Origin: Acidobacteriota bacterium
Lineage (GTDB): Bacteria; Acidobacteriota; Terriglobia; Terriglobales; Acidobacteriaceae
Assembly: GCA_021800255.1 (NCBI GenBank)
Contig: JAJYZC010000040.1
Span: 1-35,088 of the forward strand
Reading direction: 5' to 3'
DNA length: 35,088 nucleotides
The notes under the pieces were generated by a model that saw nothing but the letters and a program-made list of their open reading frames with translations, was not told the origin of the DNA and did not search any database. Below, one piece after another: positions 1 to 7,632 of the stretch (position 1 is its first letter; each line of letters starts with the position of its first letter). A program made the position numbers and the translations under genes.

Positions 1-1077
1 CGGCCCCGATGGAATCTCCTCCATCTCGCCTAGCCGCGCCATATCTTCCACCGGAACCTCGATGCGCAGCTTGAGCTGCTTGGGTTGCGCGGCGTTGACA
101 ATCGTCACCGGCCGGTAGCGGAGGCCCGCCTCCGGCGGGCCATGGACTAGGGATGAGGGACTAGGAACTAAGGGGTCATCGGCTTCCAGAGGCGATTCCT
201 CGCTGTTCGAAATGGCCTTCATCTTGGTCAACGAATCGGAGATGGTGGCCAGCCCGCCGTTCCTAGTCCCTAGTCCCTTAGTCCCTAGTCCCTGTACTTC
301 CACTCCGCCCAAAAACCGCGCCACCTCCTCCAGCGGCCGCTGCGTAGCCGAAAGCCCAATGCGCTGAATGCGCCGGTTTGCGAGCGCCTCCAGCCGCTCC
401 AAAGTCAGGGAAAGGTGCGCGCCGCGCTTAGTTGGAACCAGAGAGTGAATCTCGTCCACGATCACCGTATCCACGGTGCGCAGCGCCTCGGCGGCCTGCG
501 AGGTGAGCAGCAGGTAGAGCGACTCCGGCGTGGTGATGAGAATCTCTGCCGGGTGCCGCGCAAAGCGGGCGCGCTCGCGCTGCGGCGTGTCGCCGGTGCG
601 CACGCTGATCGCCGGTTCATGGAAGGCTACGCCCATGCGCCGCGCCATGTTCGCCATCCCGGCCAGCGGCGAGCGCAGGTTGCGCTCCACGTCCACGGCC
701 AGCGCCTTCAGCGGCGAAACATAAACGATCCTGCAACCCTCGGCCTGCGAGTTCCTCGTCCCTCGTCCCTTCGTCTCTTGTTGTGGGCGCTCCATCCTGG
801 CGGCGCTTTCGCCGCTAGGGTGGGATGCGTGGAGCGTCAATCTGTCCAGGCACCAGAGAAACGCGGCCAGCGTCTTGCCCGTTCCCGTGGGCGCCAGGAT
901 CAGCGCGCTTTCGCCGCGCGCAATCACCGGCCAGCCCAGCCGCTGCGGCGCGGTGGGCGCGTCAAAGACGGCGCGAAACCAAGCCGCCGTCACGGGATGA
1001 AAGCAGTCCAGGGGATCCCCATCGGCAAAGCCGTCAGGCGCTGCGGGCAAGCTGGGATCATCCGTAGGCCGGTTCAT
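1..1077 (-). CDS. Lhr-type DEAD/DEAH-box ATP-dependent helicase, N-terminal part (cut by window edge)
   Basis: Reading the minus strand from the ATG at 1077 gives 359 codons open to the left edge. Helicase motifs are clear: Walker A (APTGTGKT, near residue 60), a motif Ia stretch (VSPLKALAVD), the DEAH-type box (VDEIHSL), motif III (LSATQRP) and the Lhr-typical RYRPVTIVNA and KLRIEVPVED strings. Lhr proteins are large superfamily 2 helicases that unwind DNA or RNA:DNA duplexes in nucleic acid repair; at least another 1000 residues should lie outside the window. Three stretches between motifs are Gly/Thr/Arg/Ser-rich and encoded by tandem heptamers (see the repeat entries). They keep the frame but are foreign to the fold. 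The gene diverges from the acyl-activating fusion at 1122 with only 44 bases between starts. Confidence 0.9.
   Translation of the reverse strand, partial: MNRPTDDPSLPAAPDGFADGDPLDCFHPVTAAWFRAVFDAPTAPQRLGWPVIARGESALILAPTGTGKTLAAFLWCLDRLTLHASHPSGESAARMERPQQETKGRGTRNSQAEGCRIVYVSPLKALAVDVERNLRSPLAGMANMARRMGVAFHEPAISVRTGDTPQRERARFARHPAEILITTPESLYLLLTSQAAEALRTVDTVIVDEIHSLVPTKRGAHLSLTLERLEALANRRIQRIGLSATQRPLEEVARFLGGVEVQGLGTKGLGTRNGGLATISDSLTKMKAISNSEESPLEADDPLVPSPSSLVHGPPEAGLRYRPVTIVNAAQPKQLKLRIEVPVEDMARLGEMEEIPSGP
144..175. repeat. Degenerate heptamer tract (GGGACTA type) inside the helicase gene
   Basis: Plus strand shows GGACTAGGGATGAGGGAC followed by further GGACTAGG/GAACTAAGG units. It lies in frame in the minus-strand helicase and encodes a PLVPSPSSLVHG-like linker. 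A perfect 8-bp hairpin (GGCCCGCC-TCC-GGCGGGCC, 123-141) abuts it. Confidence 0.75.
260..294. repeat. Heptamer tract (TAGTCCC type) inside the helicase gene
   Basis: Four near-identical copies of CTAGTCCC/TTAGTCCC in a row, opening with TTCCTAGTCCC. On the coding strand this is GGGACTAGGGACTAAGGGAC, giving an in-frame GLGTKGLGTRN peptide shortly after the LSATQRP helicase motif. Confidence 0.8.
751..780. repeat. Heptamer tract (TCGTCCC type) inside the helicase gene, with adjoining palindrome
   Basis: GTTCCTCGTCCCTCGTCC is followed by CTTCGTCTCTTG, a related heptamer with G for A. It lies between the Walker A region and the VSPLKALAVD motif. A palindromic stretch at about 797-831 (GGCGGC-GCTTTC-GCCGC core, flanked by CATCC and GGGATG) adjoins it. 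Together they encode about 35 extra residues. Confidence 0.7.
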
Positions 1078-1121
1078 CTTTCGAGGATACCGCCTGCGCA
1101 GCCTTCGCCGCATCGCTTACC

Positions 1122-3818
1122 ATGAACGTTGCTGGACCACTCATGCGCGATCATTTGGCCACCTTACTCGACGACTTCCGCGGCTACGGCCGCGAGACCG
1201 CGGTGGTGCGCTACCAGGGCAATCGCAGGCGGGTCACCACCTACGCGGAGCTGGCGCGGCTAGCCGGAAGGTTTGCCGCTCTGCTGGCCCAGCAGGGCAT
1301 CGGCCCCGGCGACCGCGTGCTGCTCTGGGCTGAGAACAGCGCGGAGTGGATTGCCGCCTTCTATGGGTGCATCTTGCGCGGCGCGCTGGTGGTTCCGCTG
1401 GACGCCGCCGGCGCAGCGGACTTTGCCGCGCGAGTGGCCGCCGACGTGCGCCCCAAGCTGGCGGTTGGCGATGAGGTGCTGCTCGCCGGGCTGCGCGGCG
1501 CGGAGTTTTTGCGCCTTCCGTTCGAGGGCTGGCTTGCCGAACTGCCCGAAACCGAGGCCGCTCCGGTGGCCGGGCTCTGCCGCGAAACCCCGTTGCAGAT
1601 TCTCTTTACATCGGGCACCACGGGCGACCCCAAAGGCGTCGTCATCACCCACGGCAACGTGCTGGCCAGCGTGGGCCCCATCGAAGAGGGCGCGCAGCCC
1701 TACATGCGCTACCTGCGCTTCGTCCATCCCCTGCGCATCCTTCACACGCTGCCGCTGAGCCACGTCTTCGGGCAGACGATGGGCCTGTGGGTGCCCCCGA
1801 CCTTCAAGGCCGAGCTGCACTTTGAGAGCCGCCCGGCCGCGCCCCGGCTGATCGAGATCATCCATGGCGAGCGCATCAGCGTGCTGGCCGCGGTGCCGCG
1901 GGTGCTGGCGCTTCTCAAGGCGCACCTTGAAACCACCCACCCGGAGCTTGCGGAGCAGATCGAGCAGGCGCGCGGCATTGGCCCGTGGCGGCGCTGGTGG
2001 CGCTTCCGCAAAATCCACCGCGAGTTCGGCCTCAAGTTCTGGTGCTTCGTCTCCGGCGGCGGCGCGCTGGCTGGGCCGCTCGAGCAGTTCTGGAACGCGC
2101 TGGCCTTCGTGCTGGTGCAGGGCTACGGCATGACGGAGACCACCGCGCTGATTACGCTCAATCATCCCTTCCATGTGGCCAAGGGAAGCATCGGCAAACC
2201 GCTGGCCGGCCGCGAGGTCAAGCTCGGAGCCGACGGCGAGGTGCTGGTGAAGGGCGCAATGATCTCCAGCGCCGTCTGGCAGGCGGGCCAGATGCGCCCG
2301 CGCGAAGATGAGTGGCTGGCTACCGGCGACTTGGCCGAACAGCAGGACTCCGGCGATCTGCGCTTCCTCGGCCGCAAGAGCGAAGTGATTGTGACCGCAG
2401 CCGGCCTCAACCTGCACCCCGAAGATATGGAAGCGGCCATCGAGGAGCAGCCGGGCGTGGCGGCCTGCGCGGTCGTGCCCATGGAAACGCCTGCGGGGCC
2501 GGAGCCCTGCGCGGTGCTTGCCGTTCGCGGACCGGGAGACCAGGCCCCGGCGGCCATTGAAGCCGCCAACGCCAAGCTGGCTGACTTCCAGCGCATCCGC
2601 CGCTGGGTGCTTTGGCCCGAGCCTGATCTGCCCCGCACCTCCACCGGCAAGGTGCGGCGCAAGGCCGTCGAAGCATGGCTCGAATCCATCCAGGCCGCCG
2701 CCCGCTCCCAAAATGCGCACTCCGCCGGCGCGTTCGGCGCTTCATCTGACTGGCTTCTCGCGCTCATTGCGCAAATCTCCGGCGAGGCCCACCCCGGCGT
2801 GGGCGACGAACTGCGCCTCGATGAAGACCTTCATCTCGACAGTCTGGGCCGCGTGCAATTGGCTGCGGCCATCCAGGAGCGCCTGGGAATCGTCTCCGGC
2901 AGCGGCCTCCTGGAAGAAGTTCAGACCCTGGGCGAGCTGCGGTGCCTGGTCGCCGGCGAAGCCGCGCCTGAACTGAAAGCGCCGTCTCCCGCCCGTCCCG
3001 CTGAAAGCCAGCCCAGCGGCCAGCCGCCGGTCCGAGCAGCCGAGCCGGAAACGGCCGGCGCAGCTACGCCTCTACCGCAACCGGCGTCCGGGCCGGTGCG
3101 CTACCTCTATCCCACCTGGCCGTGGTGGAAGCCCGTGCACTGGTTCAGGGTGGCGTTTCTTGAGACCATAGGCCGTCAGCTCACCTGGTTCCTCGCCGCC
3201 CCAAAGGTTTTCGCGCCCGAAGCCCCGCAGCCTGCCGGTCCCATTCTGATCGTCGCCAACCACATCACTGCCTACGACGCCCCGCTGGTGCAATACGCGC
3301 TCCCGGCGGCCGTGCGCCGGCGCATCGCGGTGGCCATGTCCGGCGAGATGCTGGAGGACTTCCGCCACGCGCGCAATCCCGATCACCCGCCGGGACACAA
3401 GGGCTTCTATATCCTCGGCCCGCCCGCCTACTGGCTGGTTACGGCGCTCTTCAATGTCTTTCCGCTCCCCCGTTCGCGCGACTTCCAGCGCAGCTTTGCT
3501 CACGCCGGCCGGGCTCTCGATCGCGGATACAACGTGCTCGTCTTTCCCGAAGGCACGCGCTCGGCCGAGGGTAAACTGGCGCCCTTCCGCCAGGGAATCG
3601 GCCTCCTGGCCAAGCAGAGCCACGCCGCCGTGCTGCCCGTGGCCCTCCGCGGCCTGGGCGAGCTCAAGGCTACCGGCCGCCGCTGGTTCCGCTCCGGCAG
3701 GATTGAAGTGCATGTGGGCCGGCTCATTGGCTTCTCACCCGCCGAAACCGAAGCCGCCATCACCGCGCGGCTCCACGCCGAGGTCGAGCGCCTGCTCACC
3801 GCAACTCCAGACACGTGA
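1122..3818 (+). CDS. Fused acyl-activating enzyme / acyl carrier protein / PlsC acyltransferase
   Basis: 898 residues with three domains. Residues 15-520 are an ANL-family acyl-CoA/acyl-ACP synthetase: P-loop-like LFTSGTTGDPKGVVITHG at 161-178, GYGMTETTA near 335-342, TGDLAE at 401 and the catalytic-lysine region RTSTGKVRRK at 505-514. Residues 545-612 are a carrier domain with LHLDSLGRVQL; Ser574 should carry the phosphopantetheine arm. A Pro/Ala-rich linker (615-660) leads to a PlsC-type glycerophospholipid acyltransferase at 665-895 with NHITAYD (His714-X4-Asp719) and FPEGTRSAEG at 808-817. The likely role is to activate free fatty acid, hold it on its own carrier and pass it to a lysophospholipid at the membrane. 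E. coli Aas has the opposite order and no built-in carrier. ATG 1143 is an alternative start; neither has a strong ribosome site. Confidence 0.88.
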   Translation: MNVAGPLMRDHLATLLDDFRGYGRETAVVRYQGNRRRVTTYAELARLAGRFAALLAQQGIGPGDRVLLWAENSAEWIAAFYGCILRGALVVPLDAAGAADFAARVAADVRPKLAVGDEVLLAGLRGAEFLRLPFEGWLAELPETEAAPVAGLCRETPLQILFTSGTTGDPKGVVITHGNVLASVGPIEEGAQPYMRYLRFVHPLRILHTLPLSHVFGQTMGLWVPPTFKAELHFESRPAAPRLIEIIHGERISVLAAVPRVLALLKAHLETTHPELAEQIEQARGIGPWRRWWRFRKIHREFGLKFWCFVSGGGALAGPLEQFWNALAFVLVQGYGMTETTALITLNHPFHVAKGSIGKPLAGREVKLGADGEVLVKGAMISSAVWQAGQMRPREDEWLATGDLAEQQDSGDLRFLGRKSEVIVTAAGLNLHPEDMEAAIEEQPGVAACAVVPMETPAGPEPCAVLAVRGPGDQAPAAIEAANAKLADFQRIRRWVLWPEPDLPRTSTGKVRRKAVEAWLESIQAAARSQNAHSAGAFGASSDWLLALIAQISGEAHPGVGDELRLDEDLHLDSLGRVQLAAAIQERLGIVSGSGLLEEVQTLGELRCLVAGEAAPELKAPSPARPAESQPSGQPPVRAAEPETAGAATPLPQPASGPVRYLYPTWPWWKPVHWFRVAFLETIGRQLTWFLAAPKVFAPEAPQPAGPILIVANHITAYDAPLVQYALPAAVRRRIAVAMSGEMLEDFRHARNPDHPPGHKGFYILGPPAYWLVTALFNVFPLPRSRDFQRSFAHAGRALDRGYNVLVFPEGTRSAEGKLAPFRQGIGLLAKQSHAAVLPVALRGLGELKATGRRWFRSGRIEVHVGRLIGFSPAETEAAITARLHAEVERLLTATPDT

Positions 3819-4183
3819 TAGCGCCGGCGCAGGCAGCTCAGGGCGCAGTTCCCGCCTGACTCACCCTATACAGAATCGCGTTTTGCATCCATGTCCCATG
3901 AGGAACTCGTTAAAACTCGCCGCGATGCCGTGAATTCCAACGAGTTCTTCGCAGGCCGGGGCCTGTGGTGGCGCACGCAATCTGGGACGATGTACAAGAC
4001 GCGCTCAGCGAGAGAAAAGCTCCAGTGCAGGAAGAACTGCTTGCGCAACTTACTTCAGCGGCAACCAGCCGGAGAGATTCAAATCGCAGGAAGCGAACCG
4101 CCCCGGTCCATGTTCACGCGGGGCAAGCCGTAAAATAGCGTAGGCTTGCGCCTGCGTTTTATGCGCCCGTAACGGGAACCTTC
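3819..4183. other. Gene-poor intergenic region with a 9-bp inverted repeat
   Basis: No convincing gene. Open frames of 80 codons (+, 3891-4133) and 60 codons (-) have no recognisable domain and poor composition. The notable structure is GAACTCGTT (3903-3911) facing AACGAGTTC (3939-3947), an exact 9-bp inverted repeat with a 27-base loop. A short CCCGTAACGGG palindrome lies just upstream of the GH57 start. This stretch probably holds the GH57 promoter, but I cannot place its boxes. Confidence 0.5.
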
Positions 4184-6667
4184 ATGTCTGCTGGAAAGCG
4201 TTTTGTCTGCATTCACGGTCACTTCTATCAGCCGCCGCGGGAGAATCCGTGGCTGGAGACGGTCGAGACCCAGGACTCGGCCGCGCCCTATCACGACTGG
4301 AACGAGCGCGTCTGCGCGGAGTGCTACGCGCCCAACGGCGCAGCGCGGGTGGTGAACAGCACAAACCAGATCACGCGCATCGTGAACAACTATGGGCGCA
4401 TGAGCTTCAACTTCGGTCCCACGCTGCTGAGCTGGCTGAAGGAGAACGCGCCCCGCACCTACCGGATGGTCCTCGAAGGCGAGCGGCGCGGACGCGGGCG
4501 ATTTCACGGCCACAGCCCGGCCCTGGCGCAGATTTACAACCACGTGATTATGCCGCTGGCGAACCGGCGCGACCGGCTCACGCAAATCCGCTGGGGCATC
4601 GCCGACTACGAAAGCCATTACGGCCAGCGCCCCGAAGGGATGTGGCTGCCGGAAACCGCAGTGGACGCCGAATCCTTAGAGCAGATGGCTCAGCATGGGA
4701 TCAAGTTCACGATTCTGGCGCCGCACCAGTGCCGGCGCATCCGCGCGCTGGAGGAGGGCGCTGCGTGGAGCGATACGCCCGGCGCCAGCGTGGACATCAC
4801 GCAGCCCTACCTGGTCCGTTTCCAGTCCGGTCTTTCGATCGCCGTCTTCTTTTACAATGGGCCGGTTTCACGGGCCATCGCGTTTGAGGGCCTCCTGAAC
4901 TCGGGCGAGGAGATGGCCGCGCGCCTCAAAGCCGGTTTCAAAGCCGATGCGCAGGCGCAATTGGTGAGCGTGGCCACCGACGGCGAGTCCTATGGCCATC
5001 ACCATAAATACGGCGAAATGGCGCTGGCCTACGCCCTGCGCCTGCTGGAAAACGACAAGACTGTGAGCTTGACCAACTACGCCAGCTTTCTGGAGCAGTT
5101 TCCGCCCAAATTTGAGTGCGAGATCATGGACAACACCTCGTGGAGCTGTCCGCACGGGATTGAGCGCTGGCGGTCGGACTGCGGGTGCAACGGCGGCAAG
5201 CCGGGCTGGAACCAGGCCTGGCGCACACCGCTGCGGCAGGCCCTGGACGAGCTGCGCGACGCCATCGCTCCGCTCACCGGGCAGGAGGGCGCCAAGCTCT
5301 TTCTGGACGTGTGGGCCGCGCGCGACGCCTACATCCAGGTCATCCTCGACCGCAGCGCCGAATCCGTGGAGAGATTTCTCGGCACGCACCAGAACCACGC
5401 GCTCTCAGAGGGGGAGCGCGTGCGCGCCCTGGAGCTGATGGAGATGCAGCGCCACGCCCAGCTCATGTACACCAGTTGCGGGTGGTTCTTCGATGACATC
5501 TCCGGCATCGAGACGGTGCAGATCATCGCCTACGCCGCGCGCGTCCTGCAGCTTGCGCAGCAGGTGTTCGGCGGGCAAGCCGCGCCGCTTGAGCCGGCGT
5601 TTCTCGCCCGCCTGGCCGAAGCCCGCTCCAACGTCCCCGCCGCGGGCAACGGCGCTGATCTCTACAAGGCCAGCGTGGCCAAGATGGGGCTGCACCTGGA
5701 GCAGGTGGCGGCCCACTACGCGATCAGCTCCGTTTTTTCCTCCTTTGCCGAGGAGACAGACCTGTTCTGCTTCCACGTCCGCCGCATCTCCTACGAGATT
5801 TACACCTCCGGCCGCGGGCGGCTGGCGCTGGGCCGGGCGCACATTGCCAGCACCATTACCGGCCACGCCCAAACTTTCTCGTTTGCGGTTCTGCACTTCG
5901 GCGACCAGAACATCACGGCTGCGGTGAAAACCTACGAAGAGGCCGGAGCTGCGGAGTTTGCCAGCTTTGCGGCGCAGGCTGCCGAACAGGTGCAGCGCGC
6001 CGACTTTCCCGATGTGATTCGCCTGCTCGACCGCTTCTACGGCCACGCCGATTACTCGCTCACCTCGCTGTTCACCGACGAGCAGCGGAGGATCGTTCAA
6101 CTCATTCTCAAATCCACGCTCTCTGACATCGAAAACTCGCTCACCACCATCTACCAGGATCACGCCAGCCTGCTGCACTATCTGTCGCAGGCCGGGCTGC
6201 CTAAGCCGCCCGCGCTCACGCTCTCGGCCGGGTTCGCCATCAACGCCGGCCTGCGCCGCGCGCTGGAGAGCGATCCTGTCGATCAGGCGCAGTTGCGTTC
6301 GCTGCTCAAGCTGGCCCAGGCCGACCAGGTGGCGCTGGACACGGCCACGCTCTCTTACATCGCCGATCAGCGCATGAAGCGCGCCATGGTCGAGCTGCAG
6401 ATGTCGGCCGGCTCGCTGGAGATGCTGGACCGCGCGCTTACGCTCGCCCGCACGCTCGTGGAGCTTCCCTTCGAGACCAACCTGTGGCAGGCGCAGAACA
6501 TCTGGTACGAAATTCTGGCCACTTCCGGCTACGCCCTCACCGCGCTGGCCGGCGATGACCGCGCGCGCTGGGAAAAGGACTTCAATGAGCTGGGCTCTTG
6601 CTTATCGTTCGATTGCGCGGCCATTCGCACCCCGGAGGCGCAGATGGCGGCGGCCGGCGATGACTGA
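4184..6667 (+). CDS. Glycoside hydrolase family 57 protein with DUF3536
   Basis: 827 residues. The N-terminal half is a GH57 catalytic barrel: HGHFYQPPRE at 11-20 is the family's first conserved motif, GMWLPETAVD at 152-161 holds the likely nucleophile Glu157, and ATDGESYGHHHKYGE around 264-278 offers Asp266 as probable acid/base. The C-terminal part (about 300-800) matches the alpha-helical DUF3536 architecture that follows GH57 domains. GH57 enzymes act on alpha-glucans (amylase, branching enzyme, 4-alpha-glucanotransferase); the substrate of the DUF3536 subgroup is not established. There is no signal peptide, so it should be cytoplasmic, for example in storage-polysaccharide metabolism. 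It is a single gene converging on kduD with a 17-base gap. Confidence 0.88.
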   Translation: MSAGKRFVCIHGHFYQPPRENPWLETVETQDSAAPYHDWNERVCAECYAPNGAARVVNSTNQITRIVNNYGRMSFNFGPTLLSWLKENAPRTYRMVLEGERRGRGRFHGHSPALAQIYNHVIMPLANRRDRLTQIRWGIADYESHYGQRPEGMWLPETAVDAESLEQMAQHGIKFTILAPHQCRRIRALEEGAAWSDTPGASVDITQPYLVRFQSGLSIAVFFYNGPVSRAIAFEGLLNSGEEMAARLKAGFKADAQAQLVSVATDGESYGHHHKYGEMALAYALRLLENDKTVSLTNYASFLEQFPPKFECEIMDNTSWSCPHGIERWRSDCGCNGGKPGWNQAWRTPLRQALDELRDAIAPLTGQEGAKLFLDVWAARDAYIQVILDRSAESVERFLGTHQNHALSEGERVRALELMEMQRHAQLMYTSCGWFFDDISGIETVQIIAYAARVLQLAQQVFGGQAAPLEPAFLARLAEARSNVPAAGNGADLYKASVAKMGLHLEQVAAHYAISSVFSSFAEETDLFCFHVRRISYEIYTSGRGRLALGRAHIASTITGHAQTFSFAVLHFGDQNITAAVKTYEEAGAAEFASFAAQAAEQVQRADFPDVIRLLDRFYGHADYSLTSLFTDEQRRIVQLILKSTLSDIENSLTTIYQDHASLLHYLSQAGLPKPPALTLSAGFAINAGLRRALESDPVDQAQLRSLLKLAQADQVALDTATLSYIADQRMKRAMVELQMSAGSLEMLDRALTLARTLVELPFETNLWQAQNIWYEILATSGYALTALAGDDRARWEKDFNELGSCLSFDCAAIRTPEAQMAAAGDD

Positions 6668-6684
6668 GCACTGCCGGAAATCCC

Positions 6685-7446
6685 TTAGCGGTTGATCCAT
6701 CCTCCATCGGCCACCAGCACATGGCCGTGAAGATAATCGCTGGCGCTGGAGGCGAGAAAAACGGCCGCGCCGGCCAGGTCTTCGGGCTTGCCCCACCGGC
6801 CGGCGGGAATGCGCTCCAAAATCTGCCGCGAGCGCACCGGATCGCTGATGAGCGCCTCGGTATTGTCCGTTTCCATGTAGCCCGGCGCGATGGCGTTCAC
6901 GTTCACGCCCTTGGCGGCCCACTCGTTGGCGAAGGCCCTGGTGAGCTGCGCCACGCCGCCCTTGGCTGCGGCGTAGGCCGGCACCAGAATTCCACCCTGA
7001 AACGAGAGCAGCGAGGCGATGTTGATGATCTTGCCCGCGCCGCGCTTGAGCATGTGGCGTCCCGCATGCTGTGTGAGGCGAAAGACGCTGGTCAGGTTCA
7101 CGTCGATCACCACTTTCCAGTCTTCCTCGGAGTAATCGGCGGCCGGCGTGCGGCGGATGATGCCCGCGTTGTTCACCAGAATATCGATGGTCCCGAAGCG
7201 GCGGACGGTTTCCTCCACCAGCCGCGCGCAGACGTCCGCATCGGCCACGTCGCCCACAAGAGCCAGGTGACCGGCGCCCAGTTCGGCAAGCCGCTGCGCG
7301 GTGGCTTGAGGATTGGCGCTGGAGCCATGCACGGCCACCTGCGCGCCGGCCTCAGCCAGCGCCATGGCGATGGCCGCGCCCAGCCCCCGCGACGAGCCGG
7401 TCACCAGCGCCGTTTTGCCCATGAGACTGAATTGATCGAGAATCAA
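6685..7446 (-). CDS. kduD: 2-dehydro-3-deoxy-D-gluconate 5-dehydrogenase (KduD-type SDR)
   Basis: A classical short-chain dehydrogenase. Numbered from the chosen start: TGSSRGLG cofactor loop at 16-23, NNAG at 92-95, and a catalytic Ser145, Tyr158, Lys162. The tail matches KduD closely (NVNAIAPGYMETDNT, ERIPAGRWG, VFLASSASDYLHGH, ADGGW). KduD interconverts 2-dehydro-3-deoxygluconate and 2,5-diketo-3-deoxygluconate with NAD(H) in pectin/uronate breakdown. I place the start at the TTG at 7446: an AGGA lies 9 bases upstream, the product then begins MILDQFSLMGK as in known KduD proteins, and the length becomes 253 residues. A TTG at 7455 touches the AGGA directly and is less likely. No kduI or pectinase gene lies nearby, so the exact sugar substrate is less certain than the family. 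Confidence 0.82.
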   Translation of the reverse strand: MILDQFSLMGKTALVTGSSRGLGAAIAMALAEAGAQVAVHGSSANPQATAQRLAELGAGHLALVGDVADADVCARLVEETVRRFGTIDILVNNAGIIRRTPAADYSEEDWKVVIDVNLTSVFRLTQHAGRHMLKRGAGKIINIASLLSFQGGILVPAYAAAKGGVAQLTRAFANEWAAKGVNVNAIAPGYMETDNTEALISDPVRSRQILERIPAGRWGKPEDLAGAAVFLASSASDYLHGHVLVADGGWINR

Positions 7447-7525
7447 AGCCGCCAATCCTTTTGAGAGTTTTGGAGTTCACCGCCATTGTACGCGCCGGGC
7501 GCGCGGAGAAATGCTCATCTCGCCC

Positions 7526-7632
7526 GGTCTCTGACCGCTTGATCTTGCACCATCCAGGGACGCCCCAGGTCCCCTTTGGGACCTGGGAAAGCAGAAACTA
7601 AAAGGAACGAATTCATGCGGCCCAAGACCTAG
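7526..7632. repeat. Dispersed palindromic repeat, copy 1 (about 105 bp, CCCAGGTCCC hairpin)
   Basis: Matches 25140-25244 over its length: shared GACCGCTTG, TTGCACCAT, GCCCCAGGTCCCCTTTG, GACCTGGGAAAGCA, AAGGAACGAATTCATGC and AAGACCTA blocks. The core is a perfect 10-bp hairpin, CCCAGGTCCC (7564-7573), loop CTTT, GGGACCTGGG (7578-7587). The terminal GACCTAG of the element supplies the stop codon of the minus-strand exporter (7629-7631). It encodes no protein. Confidence 0.85.

Noticed and set aside
1260..2720. 486-codon minus-strand frame inside the acyl synthetase gene
   Set aside because: Shadow of a high-GC gene; His/Gly/Arg-rich with no family features, while the plus strand has all synthetase motifs.
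3891..4133. 80-codon frame in the intergenic region
   Set aside because: No ribosome site, no domain, unlike neighbouring codon use.
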